From Kaistella sp. (GTDB taxonomy: Bacteria > Bacteroidota > Bacteroidia > Flavobacteriales > Weeksellaceae), in NCBI GenBank assembly GCA_019459085.1, contig JAIBEW010000027.1:124001-188000 (forward strand): a stretch of 64,000 bases of DNA. Reading direction: 5' to 3'. Below the pieces are notes generated by a model. That model saw nothing but the letters and a program-made list of their open reading frames with translations. It ran no database searches and had not been told where the DNA came from. The translations under genes were made by a program, and so were the position numbers. Shown here piece after piece: positions 52,830 through 63,093 of the stretch (position 1 is its first letter; every line of letters starts with the position of its first letter).

Positions 52830-53405
52830 CTATTTTAAATATTTGGTGATGGATTCGCTCGTAGGTTTCGTTGTGCTGACAAATGAATCGATGAGGCGGC
52901 CGTTTTCATCAAGAAGGAATTTGGTGAAATTCCACATGATCGAAGTGTTTTTAACGCCGTTCTGTTCTTTTTCTGTCAGAAATTTAAAAATCGGCGCGGT
53001 ATCATCTCCTTTAACAGAGACTTTCGCTGCCATCGGAAAAGTAACGCCGAAGTTTTTCTGGCAGAAAGCTCCGATTTCCTCGTTTGTTCCGGGTTCCTGA
53101 CCGCCAAAATTATTGGCAGGAAAACCAACGACTACCAATTTATCTTTATATTCTTTTGAAAGCTGCTCCAGATCGGCATACTGCGGCGTGAAGCCACACT
53201 CGGAAGCGGTGTTTACAATGAGAATTTTTTTGCCTTTGAAATCGGCGAAATTGATCTCTTTGCCATCCAGACCTTCAAATTTGAAACTGTAAATGTTTCT
53301 TTCCATAGGATTTTGGGTTTTTGACTGTGGAACTTCACTTTTTTGATTCGTGCAGCTCTGAAATAAAATTCCGGCTGAAACGAGGAGTATGAATAATTTT
53401 TGCAT
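52830..53405 (-). CDS. lipid-anchored glutathione-peroxidase-family thiol peroxidase
   Basis: 191 residues. The lipobox ends at Cys18 (FQSC), unlike cytosolic members, so this copy is anchored in the envelope. The peroxidatic Cys is in 'TASECGFTPQYADLEQL', and the rest of the tetrad is the Gln of 'GFPANNFGGQEPG' and the Trp-Asn of 'MWNFTKFLL'. A second Cys in 'EIGAFCQKNFGV' is the likely resolving residue, making it a thioredoxin-dependent peroxidase that detoxifies hydroperoxides. Confidence 0.92.
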   Translation of the reverse strand: MQKLFILLVSAGILFQSCTNQKSEVPQSKTQNPMERNIYSFKFEGLDGKEINFADFKGKKILIVNTASECGFTPQYADLEQLSKEYKDKLVVVGFPANNFGGQEPGTNEEIGAFCQKNFGVTFPMAAKVSVKGDDTAPIFKFLTEKEQNGVKNTSIMWNFTKFLLDENGRLIDSFVSTTKPTSESITKYLK

Positions 53406-53455
53406 TTTAATGTTTTTAAAATAATTGAAAAATGGTGTTTCAGAAGCGCATTTTT

Positions 53456-54319
53456 TTAATGAATATGTTTCTCTGCGTGATAAGAACTTCTGACAAGCGG
53501 TGAACTTTCTACATGTCTGAAGCCCAAACTTCTGGCAAAATCTCCAAATTCATCAAATTCTTCCGGCGTAATGAATTTCTTTACCGGCAAATGCTTTTTG
53601 GTGGGCTGAAGGTACTGCCCGATCGTGATCACATCTACATTCGCATTTCTGATATCTTCGATGGTCTGGAAAACTTCATCTCTTTCTTCTCCCAATCCGA
53701 GCATCAGTCCTGTTTTTGTACGGTTTTGCCCAGCTTCTTTCATGTATCTTAATACTTCCAGGCTTCTTTCGTATTTCGCCTGAATTCTCACTTCCCGCGT
53801 CAATCGTTTCACTGTTTCCATATTGTGGGAAATCACTTCCGGCGAAACCTGAATAAGCCGGTCGATGTGTTTCGTTATTCCCTGAAAATCCGGAATCAGC
53901 GTTTCCATGGTTGTTCCCGGAGAAATTCTACGAACGGCATTCACGGTTTCAGCCCAAAGAATCGAGCCCATATCTTTCAGGTCATCCCGGTCAACAGAAG
54001 TCAGAACCGCGTGTTTAATTTTCATTAATTTTATGGAACGGGCCACTTTTTCGGGTTCATCCCAGTTAACATCGAGCGGTTTTCCGGTTTTTACGCCACA
54101 AAAACCACAGCTCCGGGTACAGATGTTCCCCAAAATCATGAACGTTGCCGTTCCTTCACCCCAACATTCGCCCATATTCGGGCAGCTGCCGCTTTGGCAG
54201 ATCGTGTTGAGTTTATATTTATCCACCAAAGTGCGGAGTTCGCGGTAATTTTTCCCAGTAGGAAGTTTCACGCGGATCCATTTCGGTTTTTGGATGGTGG
54301 TGTTGGTTAAATTTTCCAT
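53456..54319 (-). CDS. lipA: lipoyl synthase
   Basis: 287 residues from the ATG at 54319; an upstream in-frame TTG was rejected. Two iron-sulfur clusters are fully present: the auxiliary cluster at Cys41, Cys46 and Cys52 ('CQSGSCPNMGEC') and the radical-SAM cluster at Cys67, Cys71 and Cys74 ('CTRSCGFC'). A terminal 'SSPLVRSSYHAE' supplies the conserved Ser ligand. It inserts sulfur at C6 and C8 of octanoyl groups. A TATTTTTG box lies 58 bases upstream. Confidence 0.97.
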   Translation of the reverse strand: MENLTNTTIQKPKWIRVKLPTGKNYRELRTLVDKYKLNTICQSGSCPNMGECWGEGTATFMILGNICTRSCGFCGVKTGKPLDVNWDEPEKVARSIKLMKIKHAVLTSVDRDDLKDMGSILWAETVNAVRRISPGTTMETLIPDFQGITKHIDRLIQVSPEVISHNMETVKRLTREVRIQAKYERSLEVLRYMKEAGQNRTKTGLMLGLGEERDEVFQTIEDIRNANVDVITIGQYLQPTKKHLPVKKFITPEEFDEFGDFARSLGFRHVESSPLVRSSYHAEKHIH

Positions 54320-54377
54320 TTTATTAAAAAGCAAGGTCTGAGTTAAAATTTCTTCAAAAATTCAAGAAATTCAACCT

Positions 54378-54385
54378 CAAAAATA
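54378..54385 (-). promoter_or_regulatory. -7 box TATTTTTG of lipA
   Basis: Exact TAnnTTTG match on the minus strand, 58 bases before the lipA ATG. Confidence 0.45.
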
Positions 54386-54461
54386 CGAATAAGATTGTTA
54401 GTGACCATAACGGTTATTTAGTTTTTAAAAAACCTGAAGATCGATAAAATGAATTGAGCGT

Positions 54462-55019
54462 TTACTCATCAAAATCATTGTGCTTAAGCAGCTCTGCAAG
54501 TACTTTTTTGGCGCGCATGATCCTCACTTTCGTGTTGGCAACGGAAATATGCAGTTCTTCGGCAATTTCTTTGATGCTTTTTTCCTCGAAAAAGCGCAGA
54601 CGCAGGATATCCTGATAATTGGTGTCGAGACTTTCGATAACGGTGATGATCTGCTTCTGGTCTTCTTCTGAAATCAAAAGTTCTTCAGGAGAGCGGGCAA
54701 ACTGATTTTTAAAATTGTCAAAGTTATCGGTTGAATCTTCATTCTGCCGGGATTTTTTCCGCCAGTAATCGATGACGGAATTCTGTGCAATCGTCAAAAT
54801 CCAGGTTTTAAACTGAAAATTAGGATCGAAAAGGTCAAGTTTTGCAAGGACTTTCGAAAACACCGAAACGGTAATTTCATCGGCTGCATTTTCATCCTGA
54901 ACTTTTTTCAGCACAAAGCTGAACACCTCTACCCAAAAGGAATTGATGAGCTTGGTCTGGGCTTTCTGGTCCTTGTTTTTAGCCAGATCAATGAGCAGTA
55001 AAATGTCCTCTTTATTCAT
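54462..55019 (-). CDS. ECF-type RNA polymerase sigma factor
   Basis: 185 residues. Region 2 shows 'FVLKKVQDENAADEITVSVFSKVLAKLDLFDPNFQFKTWILTIAQNSVIDYWRKK'. Region 4 shows 'TVIESLDTNYQDILRLRFFEEKSIKEIAEELHISVANTKVRIMRAKKVLAELL', which is the usual helix-turn-helix. An anti-sigma factor is not adjacent. It probably responds to an envelope or stress signal. Confidence 0.93.
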   Translation of the reverse strand: MNKEDILLLIDLAKNKDQKAQTKLINSFWVEVFSFVLKKVQDENAADEITVSVFSKVLAKLDLFDPNFQFKTWILTIAQNSVIDYWRKKSRQNEDSTDNFDNFKNQFARSPEELLISEEDQKQIITVIESLDTNYQDILRLRFFEEKSIKEIAEELHISVANTKVRIMRAKKVLAELLKHNDFDE

Positions 55020-55077
55020 TCAGAAAGCAAAGGTAAGTTTTTTGAAAGAGATTAAAATTGCGGGCGAATTTGTAATG

Positions 55078-55112
55078 AAAAATCCTGCCTTTTATGCAAA
55101 GACAGGATTTTT
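55078..55112 (-). terminator. terminator of the atpDC transcript
   Basis: Perfect 10-bp arms AAAAATCCTG and CAGGATTTTT with a 15-base loop, 17 bases after the atpC stop on the minus strand. Confidence 0.75.
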
Positions 55113-55128
55113 ATGATGTTAAAAGTCT

Positions 55129-55410
55129 TTATTCTGCGAGAATAATTCCTTTATTGTTATTGAATTCAATCACTCCGCTTTTCACGGCGAAAGAAAATAC
55201 GCTTTCTTTTTCGTTTTCTTTCGTGAAATGTTTTGCATAGTTCTCTCCAATCTCATTTGTAAAAACTCTTACGTTTCCACCAATCAGCGAAGCCACTATT
55301 GCGGCGTGGTCTTTCATGATATGGAAATCACCGTTTTTTCCGGGAAGCAGTACTGATTTTACTTCACCTTCAAAAACCACAAATTCCGGAGTTAAAATTT
55401 TTATATTCAT
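55129..55410 (-). CDS. atpC: ATP synthase F1 subunit epsilon
   Basis: 93 residues from the ATG at 55410; an in-frame TTG 30 bases upstream was rejected. 'MNIKILTPEFVVFEGEVKSVLLPGKNGDFHIMKDHAAIVASL' is the beta-sandwich of epsilon. The C-terminal helical hairpin is missing, as is usual for the short Bacteroidota epsilon. It follows atpD with a 77-base gap and belongs to the F1 stalk. The remaining atp genes are elsewhere. Confidence 0.95.
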   Translation of the reverse strand: MNIKILTPEFVVFEGEVKSVLLPGKNGDFHIMKDHAAIVASLIGGNVRVFTNEIGENYAKHFTKENEKESVFSFAVKSGVIEFNNNKGIILAE

Positions 55411-55487
55411 TTTTTTAGATTTAAAGATGTCCGATTTCAAATTTCAGACATTCAAGTCCTGTCTGAACTCTTCTACCTTGTGTCTAA

Positions 55488-57078
<1,591 letters not shown>

Positions 57079-57097
57079 CACCACAAAATTTCTTCTC

Positions 57098-58018
57098 TTG
57101 AAAATCATCCAGAATTTCACCGATTACCACGAAAAAACACCTTTGGCATTATCCATCGGAATGTTCGACGGCGTTCATCTTGGGCATCAGAGTATCATCC
57201 GGAAGCTGAATGCCATTTCGGAAAAGAAAAATCTGGAATCCGCGGTACTCACCTTCTGGCCGCACCCGAGAACGATTTTCAATCCGAATGATGATCTGAA
57301 ATTGCTCAACACGCTGGACGAAAAAACCTATCTGCTCCAAAAAAACGGCATCCGTCACTTATTCTTAAAGGAATTTGATGAAGCTTTCAGAAACCTGAAC
57401 GGTGAAGAATTTGTACGACAGATTCTGGTAAAAAAACTGAATGTGAAACATCTTATTGTTGGTTACGACCACACTTTCGGGAAAAACAAGAGCGGTGATT
57501 TCAGTTTATTACAAAAAATGTCGTCAGAATATGGTTTTGACGTGGAACAGGTTGAAGCAGTGGATTTTCAGGATAAACACATCAGTTCCACCCAAATCAG
57601 GAATGCTTTGGCAGTTGGAATTGTTAAAGAAGCCAACGAAATGCTGGGCTATATTTATTCGGTGTCCGGAAGGGTGATTGACGGAAAAAAAATCGGCAGA
57701 ACCATTGGCTATCCAACCGCCAATATTACCCCGGATCCGCTGAAGCTTTTGCCGAAAAAAGGCGCTTATATTGTAGAGGTTTTTGTAAAAAACCGGAAAT
57801 ACAAAGGCATGCTGAGCATCGGGACAAATCCCACTGTAGACGGAGATTCACTTTCTACAGAAGTTTATATTCTGGATTTTAATGATGACATTTACGGAGA
57901 GGAAATATCTGTGAACTTCAGGGATTTCCTTCACGACGAAATCAAATTCGAAAGTCTTGAAAAGCTCATTGAAAGACTGAACGAGGATAAAAGTCTTACA
58001 GAAAATTATTCTTTCTGA
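57098..58018 (+). CDS. ribF: bifunctional riboflavin kinase / FAD synthetase
   Basis: 306 residues starting at TTG (57098). The first in-frame ATG lies inside the conserved 'IGMFDGVHLGHQ', so the TTG must be used. The FAD-synthetase half carries that motif plus 'VGYDHTFGKNKSGD', 'STQIRNAL' is the interdomain region, and the flavokinase half shows 'GRTIGYPTANITPD' and 'YKGMLSIGTNPTV'. It makes FMN and then FAD from riboflavin. The 3' end overlaps the convergent tetR stop by 13 bases and is repeated in damaged form at 59939-60033. Confidence 0.97.
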   Translation: MKIIQNFTDYHEKTPLALSIGMFDGVHLGHQSIIRKLNAISEKKNLESAVLTFWPHPRTIFNPNDDLKLLNTLDEKTYLLQKNGIRHLFLKEFDEAFRNLNGEEFVRQILVKKLNVKHLIVGYDHTFGKNKSGDFSLLQKMSSEYGFDVEQVEAVDFQDKHISSTQIRNALAVGIVKEANEMLGYIYSVSGRVIDGKKIGRTIGYPTANITPDPLKLLPKKGAYIVEVFVKNRKYKGMLSIGTNPTVDGDSLSTEVYILDFNDDIYGEEISVNFRDFLHDEIKFESLEKLIERLNEDKSLTENYSF

Positions 58019-58686
58019 TTCAACGCTGCGAACAGAAGGTTTTCCAGGAAATTAAGAACATATTTTTGATCTTCTTTTTTAGTACTGTCTGTTAAATTTG
58101 GCAGATGAATTTTAAAAAACTGCTGATCGTGAGCCGTTTCAATTACTGTACTTGCCAGTGATTTGGGAAATTTATAATGAGGGGCGTATTCCAAAATAAT
58201 TTTGGCCACGTAACCACACAGATCTTTATATGGCTTAAAAACCTTTTCTCTGTTAATTTGGTCTACATCCTTTACCAAATACACTTTGCTGCTTTCACTC
58301 ACAACAATGGCATACAATTTATTAAGGTCATAAACATTTGGGGCAGTCTCTTCGCGATAGTTATCGGTGATTAATTTCAATATCATTTTAATTTTTTCCT
58401 CCGGTTCGGCAATACCGGTCAGATAAATCTGTGACAGATAGTATACATAATTCCAATACCAATTCAGGATATACAGAAGCATTTTGTGCTTGTTTGAAAA
58501 ATATCTGTAAACGGTAGCTTCTGTAGAATTAATGCGCTCTGAAAGTTTTTTGAATGTAAAATTTTCATAGCCTATTTCGTACAGGAGTTCAATAGAATTC
58601 GTAATGATAGATTTCCCTATTTCAGAGGTTTCCGGATCTTTTAAAAAAAGGGATTCATTCACCTTAAAACTTATCTGCACTTCCAT
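58006..58686 (-). CDS. TetR-family transcriptional regulator
   Basis: 226 residues. The helix-turn-helix is 'SIELLYEIGYENFTFKKLSERINSTEATVYRYFSNKHKMLLYIL', close to residues 28-70. The rest is the variable ligand-binding domain. It is divergent from terC across a 150-base gap that holds a 15-base palindrome, so it may repress terC and itself. It is also part of the segment flanked by ribF 3'-end sequence. Confidence 0.9.
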   Translation of the reverse strand: MEVQISFKVNESLFLKDPETSEIGKSIITNSIELLYEIGYENFTFKKLSERINSTEATVYRYFSNKHKMLLYILNWYWNYVYYLSQIYLTGIAEPEEKIKMILKLITDNYREETAPNVYDLNKLYAIVVSESSKVYLVKDVDQINREKVFKPYKDLCGYVAKIILEYAPHYKFPKSLASTVIETAHDQQFFKIHLPNLTDSTKKEDQKYVLNFLENLLFAALNQKE

Positions 58687-58772
58687 AAAATTAAATTAAT
58701 AGCGCATAAATATAGTAAATCTATTTAAATATTGGATTCAGAATTAATTTTTATAGGTTAATACATATAAAT

Positions 58773-58787
58773 AATAGTATTACTATT
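58773..58787. promoter_or_regulatory. 15-base palindrome between tetR and terC
   Basis: AATAGTA, one base, TACTATT. The sequence lies just upstream of the terC -7-like box (TAGTATTTG, 58796-58804) and is a candidate TetR-type operator. The assignment is by position only. Confidence 0.4.
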
Positions 58788-58837
58788 GTTTGGCGTAGTA
58801 TTTGATTCAGTGTAAACATTAATTCAAAATAACGACA

Positions 58838-59845
58838 ATGATCCTTTTCCCATTTAGCGAATATTGGTGGTTTTATGTAGGATTTACCGCATTCATACTC
58901 TTGGTTCTTGCTTTAGATTTAGGAGTATTTCACAAAAAATCGCACGAAGTCAGTTTTAAAGAGGCATCTGTCTGGACAAGCGTTTGGATAAGTTTGGCGC
59001 TGATCTTCAACTTTCTGTTTTATTTGTATGCACGCTACCGGTTTTCAACCGACGAACAGTATCTATCAATTCCGGGTTTCGATCCCGATGCGCAGGCAAA
59101 AACTTCTGCATTTGAATTCTTAACCGGTTTCGTAGTAGAAAAGTCGCTTGCTATAGATAATATATTTGTGTTTGCAGTGGTTTTTGCTTATTTCGGAATT
59201 CCCAAAATTTATCAGCATCGGGTGCTTTTTTGGGGAATTCTGGGTGCTTTGGTGTTTCGGATGATTTTTATTGCATTGGGCTCTGTTTTATTGCAGTATG
59301 AATGGATTGTAATCTTCTTTGGTGTATTACTTCTATTTACCGGAATCAAAATGTTTTTTGCCGGAACAGGGAGTCAAAATCTCGAAAATAACTTCGTTAT
59401 AAAATTACTGAAAAAAGTGTTCAGGGTTCATCCTACGATCGAAGGCGATAAATTCTTCATAAAAAAAGAGGGTCTTACGTATGTAACGCCTTTATTTTTA
59501 GCACTCATTTTTCTTGAATTAAGCGATATTATTTTTGCGGTAGATTCGGTACCAGCAATTTTTGCATTAACTAAGGAGCCACTGATCGTTTTCACGTCAA
59601 ATGTTTTTGCAATTTTAGGCCTGCGGTCAATGTACTTTATGCTGTCGGGAGTAATGGACAAATTCAGATTTATCAAATACGGACTTGCTTCGGTATTAAT
59701 ATTCGTCGGCCTCAAAATGGTATGGCTCAATGAGGCGTTTGGCGGAAAATTCCCTATTCTCTGGTCACTCGGAATTATAATTGGAATAATCAGTCTATCA
59801 GTTATTGCTTCCATTCTGTTTAAGAAGAAAGATGATATTTCCTGA
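58838..59845 (+). CDS. TerC/Alx-family integral membrane protein
   Basis: 335 residues with nine or so membrane helices. The family signature 'GFVVEKSLAIDNIFVFAVVFAYFGIP' and 'ALIFLELSDIIFAVDSVPAIFALTKEPLIVFTSNVFAILGLRSMYFML' is complete, including the acidic residues in the membrane that are thought to handle Mn or other ions. Members are linked to tellurite resistance (TerC), to alkaline response (Alx) and to manganese export. The operon-like neighbour tetR is divergent. No other ter genes are present. Confidence 0.93.
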   Translation: MILFPFSEYWWFYVGFTAFILLVLALDLGVFHKKSHEVSFKEASVWTSVWISLALIFNFLFYLYARYRFSTDEQYLSIPGFDPDAQAKTSAFEFLTGFVVEKSLAIDNIFVFAVVFAYFGIPKIYQHRVLFWGILGALVFRMIFIALGSVLLQYEWIVIFFGVLLLFTGIKMFFAGTGSQNLENNFVIKLLKKVFRVHPTIEGDKFFIKKEGLTYVTPLFLALIFLELSDIIFAVDSVPAIFALTKEPLIVFTSNVFAILGLRSMYFMLSGVMDKFRFIKYGLASVLIFVGLKMVWLNEAFGGKFPILWSLGIIIGIISLSVIASILFKKKDDIS

Positions 59846-59938
59846 AGTGTATTTGAATAACAGCCGACGCATCGAATACGAGCGAAGTATTCTCTATTGA
59901 AGGCCGACGAAATGAATATTTAGGGTGAAGGGATTTTG

Positions 59939-60033
59939 GTGAACTTCCGGGATTTTCTTCCGGGAGAAATTAATTTGAAACTCTTGAAAAACTGGATGAG
60001 GATAAAAGACTCACAGAAAATTTCATTTTTTAA
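59939..60033 (+). pseudogene. ribF: degraded second copy of the ribF 3' end
   Basis: The stretch is clearly related to the last 36 codons of ribF (57911-58018): 'VNFRDFL', then after a one-base deletion 'ETLEKL', an in-frame loss of five codons, and 'DEDKRLTENFIF' with a TAA stop, against ribF 'VNFRDFL...SLEKLIERLNEDKSLTENYSF'. The similarity fades upstream at about 59920. No upstream part of ribF is present. It ends where the convergent YjbR-family gene ends (60030). It marks the other side of the tetR-terC segment. Confidence 0.85.
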
Positions 60034-60383
60034 GAATTCACGAGCTCTTCCCTTTTTTTCTTCGTGAGAGAATTGAAGATCGATTCGTAAGACTGGTCGA
60101 TCAACTTAAAAATCAATTCACGTTTCAACCCTTCACACACCACCGAATTCCAGTGCGTTTTGTTCATGTGATAAGCTCCCGTGATTTGAGGATGCTTTGC
60201 GCGCAGTTCTTCACTCCATTCCGGATCGGTTTTCACGGCAATCGTTAATGGATGATTTTCAAGCGGAATCAGCAAAAACATTTTTCCGCCGACTTTCAGA
60301 ACAAGCGTTTCCTTATCGAAGGGAAAAGTCTCTTCAACTGCTTTTTTTGTATGGCAATATTCTAAAATTTCGTTCGCATCCAT
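60030..60383 (-). CDS. MmcQ/YjbR-family protein
   Basis: 117 residues, single CyaY-like fold. 'YCHTKKAVEETFPFDKETLVLKVGGKMFLLIPLENHPLTIAVKTDPEWSEELRAKHPQITGAYHMNKTHWNSVVCEG' is the YjbR signature, including the terminal 'HMNKTHW'. The family is a double-wing DNA-binding or protein-binding domain with no clear function. Its stop overlaps the stop of the ribF remnant on the other strand. Confidence 0.92.
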   Translation of the reverse strand: MDANEILEYCHTKKAVEETFPFDKETLVLKVGGKMFLLIPLENHPLTIAVKTDPEWSEELRAKHPQITGAYHMNKTHWNSVVCEGLKRELIFKLIDQSYESIFNSLTKKKREELVNS

Positions 60384-60472
60384 AATGTACAGGCAATTTT
60401 TTCAACTCTCAGACAAATGTAGTAATTTTATAAAAAAATGAATGGCTTATTTCATTTCTAAAACTCTCAATT

Positions 60473-61129
60473 ATGAAAGCTCTCGTCATCGGCGCAACCG
60501 GCGCCACCGGAAAAGATTTGGTTGCACAGCTTCTGAAAGACCCTGATTTTGAGGAAGTGGATGTTTTCGTCCGCAAGCCTTTGAATATCACCAATCCAAA
60601 ACTGAAAACTCATATTGTAAATTTTGAAAAACCGGATGAGTGGAAAAATCTGATAAAAGGGGATGTTGCCTTTTCGTGTCTCGGAACAACATTAAAAGAC
60701 GCCGGAAGCAAGGAAGCCCAGCGAAAAGTGGATTTTGAATATCAGCTGAATTTTGCAAAAGCAGCGAAGGAAAATGACGTGGAAGATTATGTGCTTGTTT
60801 CGGCATATGGTGCAAGTCCCGATTCCAAAATTTTCTATTCGAGGATGAAAGGCGAACTCGAACAGGCTGTAAAAGAGCTCCGTTTTAAAAAAATTACGAT
60901 TTTCAGTCCCGGAATGCTGGAAAGAAACGACTCCGAAAGAACCGGCGAGGTTTTGGGCGGAAAAATTATCAAATTTGCGAACAGATTGGGTCTGCTCGAG
61001 CATCAGAAGCCTTTACCTACATACGTTCTGGCAAAAGCCATGGTGAATTCCTCAAAAATAAAATCCTACGGCTATTCCAAAATAAAACTCGGCAATATTT
61101 TCAGTTTTGCAGAAAAAGGTGAGAATTAA
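60473..61129 (+). CDS. NAD(P)-binding Rossmann protein (NmrA/HTATIP2-like)
   Basis: 218 residues. The Rossmann motif is 'VIGATGATGKDLVAQLL' and the following 'DVAFSCLGTTLKDAGSKEAQRKVDFEYQLNFAKAAKENDVEDYVLVSAYGASPDSKIFYSRMKGELEQAVKEL' is the usual pattern for atypical SDRs of the HTATIP2 or YwnB type, with Ser and a Tyr-x3-Lys-like 'YSRMKGE'. Function unknown, probably an oxidoreductase or redox-sensing protein. Confidence 0.88.
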   Translation: MKALVIGATGATGKDLVAQLLKDPDFEEVDVFVRKPLNITNPKLKTHIVNFEKPDEWKNLIKGDVAFSCLGTTLKDAGSKEAQRKVDFEYQLNFAKAAKENDVEDYVLVSAYGASPDSKIFYSRMKGELEQAVKELRFKKITIFSPGMLERNDSERTGEVLGGKIIKFANRLGLLEHQKPLPTYVLAKAMVNSSKIKSYGYSKIKLGNIFSFAEKGEN

Positions 61130-61214
61130 TCTTTTAAAAAGAAAACTTTGTAACCTTTTACCGTTTACTGTCGTATAATATAATGCAGTCCTTTAAAGCG
61201 GGCTAATTTCTTAC

Positions 61215-62081
61215 ATGAGACAGTTAAAAATTACCAAGCAGGTTACCAACAGGGAAACCGCATCATTAGACAAATATTTGCAGGAAATCGGGAAAGTGGA
61301 TTTGATTACCGCTGACGAAGAAGTAGATTTGGCGCAAAAAATCCGTGCCGGCGACCGTGTCGCGCTGGAAAAACTGATTAAAGCCAACCTCCGTTTCGTG
61401 GTTTCTGTTTCCAAACAGTACCAGAATCAGGGACTTTCATTGCCCGATCTCATCAACGAAGGAAATCTTGGGCTGATGAAAGCCGCGAAAAGATACGATG
61501 AAACCAGAGGTTTTAAGTTTATTTCTTATGCTGTTTGGTGGATCCGTCAGTCGATTTTACAGGCTTTGGCAGAACAGTCCAGAATTGTTAGACTTCCGCT
61601 GAATAAAATCGGTTCCATTAATAAAATCAACAAAGCTTACGCTCACCTCGAGCAGGAAAACGAAAGACCGCCTTCTCCGGAAGAGCTGGCCGAAGTTCTG
61701 GACATGAGCGAAGAAGATATTAAAGAATCAATGAAAAATTCCGGGCGACATTTATCGATGGATGCGCCGCTTGTGGAAGGTGAAGATTCTAATTTATACG
61801 ACGTTCTGCGTTCCGGAGAATCACCGAGTCCAGATAAAGATCTGATGCTGGAATCCCTACAGATCGAAATTGAAAGAGCTTTACAGACGCTGACGCCAAG
61901 AGAAGCTGATTTGGTTCGCCTTTATTTCGGACTGAACGGAAAACATCCGATGACGCTGGAAGAAATCGGTGAAACTTTTGACCTGACCAGAGAAAGGGTT
62001 CGCCAGATCAAGGAAAAAGCGATTAAAAGATTGAAACACAATACCCGAAGCAAGATTCTGAAATCTTATTTAGGCAAGTAA
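61215..62081 (+). CDS. rpoD: primary RNA polymerase sigma factor (sigma-70 family)
   Basis: 288 residues, much shorter than E. coli sigma-70 because region 1.1 and the non-conserved insert are absent, the usual form in Bacteroidota. Region 2 reads '[56 protein letters not shown]', region 3 follows and region 4 is '[50 protein letters not shown]'. This sigma type reads the TTG-N19-TAnnTTTG promoters seen throughout the window. A strong terminator follows 15 bases after the stop. Confidence 0.97.
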   Translation: MRQLKITKQVTNRETASLDKYLQEIGKVDLITADEEVDLAQKIRAGDRVALEKLIKANLRFVVSVSKQYQNQGLSLPDLINEGNLGLMKAAKRYDETRGFKFISYAVWWIRQSILQALAEQSRIVRLPLNKIGSINKINKAYAHLEQENERPPSPEELAEVLDMSEEDIKESMKNSGRHLSMDAPLVEGEDSNLYDVLRSGESPSPDKDLMLESLQIEIERALQTLTPREADLVRLYFGLNGKHPMTLEEIGETFDLTRERVRQIKEKAIKRLKHNTRSKILKSYLGK

Positions 62082-62096
62082 TTTAGGTTAAACAGA

Positions 62097-62127
62097 AAGG
62101 AACTCAATTGAGTTCCTTTTTTTATGA
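62097..62127 (+). terminator. terminator of rpoD
   Basis: AAAGGAACTC and GAGTTCCTTT (10 bp, perfect) around AATT, followed by a T-run on the plus strand. It overlaps the last codons of the convergent Crp-family gene. Confidence 0.85.
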
Positions 62128-62712
62128 AGTCTGGAAATTCTTTCGCGCCAGTTCTTTTCGCACACGGCTTAAACTTTCCGGCGTAATTCCGAGATACGAC
62201 GCTACCATCCATTGCGGGACGCGCTGCATAATTTCAGGATACATTTTTATAAAATTCATATACCTTTCCTCAGCCGTTTCGGCCAGAAGGGAATTGAGGC
62301 GGTTCTGCAGATTTCTGATGTGCTTCTGCAAAAGCAGATCGTTGTTTCCGGCAGTTTGAGGAAATTCCACCGCCAAATTCTTGAAAAAATCATTTTTCAG
62401 TAAAAGAATCTCCGAATCTTCTACTGCTTCAATATAATATTTTGAGTTTTCGTTAAAATAAAGGGAGCTGCGGTCAGAAATCAGCCATTTTTCGGGCGCA
62501 AACTGAATGATGTGTTCTTTCCCGTTTTTATCGATGGAATACATTCTCAGCAAGCCTTTTTCCACAAAATAGGTTTCTTTGCAAACCTCGCCTTCACGCA
62601 AGAGAAATTCATTCTTTGAAACTTTTTTCGGGACATAAAAATTACCGCACGCAGCTACCGCTGCTTTTGGGATCTCGAGAATTTCAGATAAATAAGTTTC
62701 AATATTTTCCAT
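62122..62712 (-). CDS. Crp/Fnr-family transcriptional regulator
   Basis: 196 residues from the ATG at 62712; a TTG one codon upstream was rejected. The cyclic-nucleotide-binding-like domain covers residues 1-120 ('FLLREGEVCKETYFVEKGLLRMYSIDKNGKEHIIQFAPEKWLIS'). The DNA-binding helix-turn-helix is 'VPQWMVASYLGITPESLSRVRKELAR' at the C-terminus. No iron-sulfur cysteines of Fnr are present. It starts 6 bases after the ytxJ stop and is the last gene of the minus-strand cluster. Confidence 0.92.
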   Translation of the reverse strand: MENIETYLSEILEIPKAAVAACGNFYVPKKVSKNEFLLREGEVCKETYFVEKGLLRMYSIDKNGKEHIIQFAPEKWLISDRSSLYFNENSKYYIEAVEDSEILLLKNDFFKNLAVEFPQTAGNNDLLLQKHIRNLQNRLNSLLAETAEERYMNFIKMYPEIMQRVPQWMVASYLGITPESLSRVRKELARKNFQTS

Positions 62713-62718
62713 CAAATC

Positions 62719-63093
62719 CTACATTAAACCGAGAGAAATACTTTGATGCGAAGCGTTATTTATGGCTTTCCCGTTTTCAAGAACGATAAGCTGCGGACTT
62801 TGATGCACAACATCGAGTTCATCTGCAATTCTGTCCGACAAATCGCGGTTCGCAATTAAATCCAGAAAATAATAAGAATAGGGCTGATGCGAGTTTTCCA
62901 TTTCTTTTTCAAAATTTTTCAGAACCGTTTTACTGATGAAGCATCTCGTGGAATGCTTGAAAATAGCGACTTTTCTTTCAAAAGACTCTTTAACTGCGGT
63001 GTTCAAATCTTCCTCAGAATGCAGTTTTTTCCAAAAGGTTACTGAGGGTTCTTTAACCTCTGAACTGCCGAATATTTTATCTAAAAAGCTCAT
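62719..63093 (-). CDS. ytxJ: YtxJ-family bacillithiol-system protein
   Basis: 124 residues, thioredoxin-like fold. A single Cys sits in 'IFKHSTRCFISKTVLKNFEKE', where the usual CxxC becomes T-R-C-x-I, as in YtxJ/DUF2847 monothiol proteins associated with bacillithiol redox. 'LDLIANRDLSDRIADELDVVHQSPQLIVLENGKAI' completes the thioredoxin-like half. The ATG overlaps the stop of the upstream DUF1569 gene (ATGA). A bacillithiol-transferase-like gene lies further upstream. Confidence 0.92.
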   Translation of the reverse strand: MSFLDKIFGSSEVKEPSVTFWKKLHSEEDLNTAVKESFERKVAIFKHSTRCFISKTVLKNFEKEMENSHQPYSYYFLDLIANRDLSDRIADELDVVHQSPQLIVLENGKAINNASHQSISLGLM

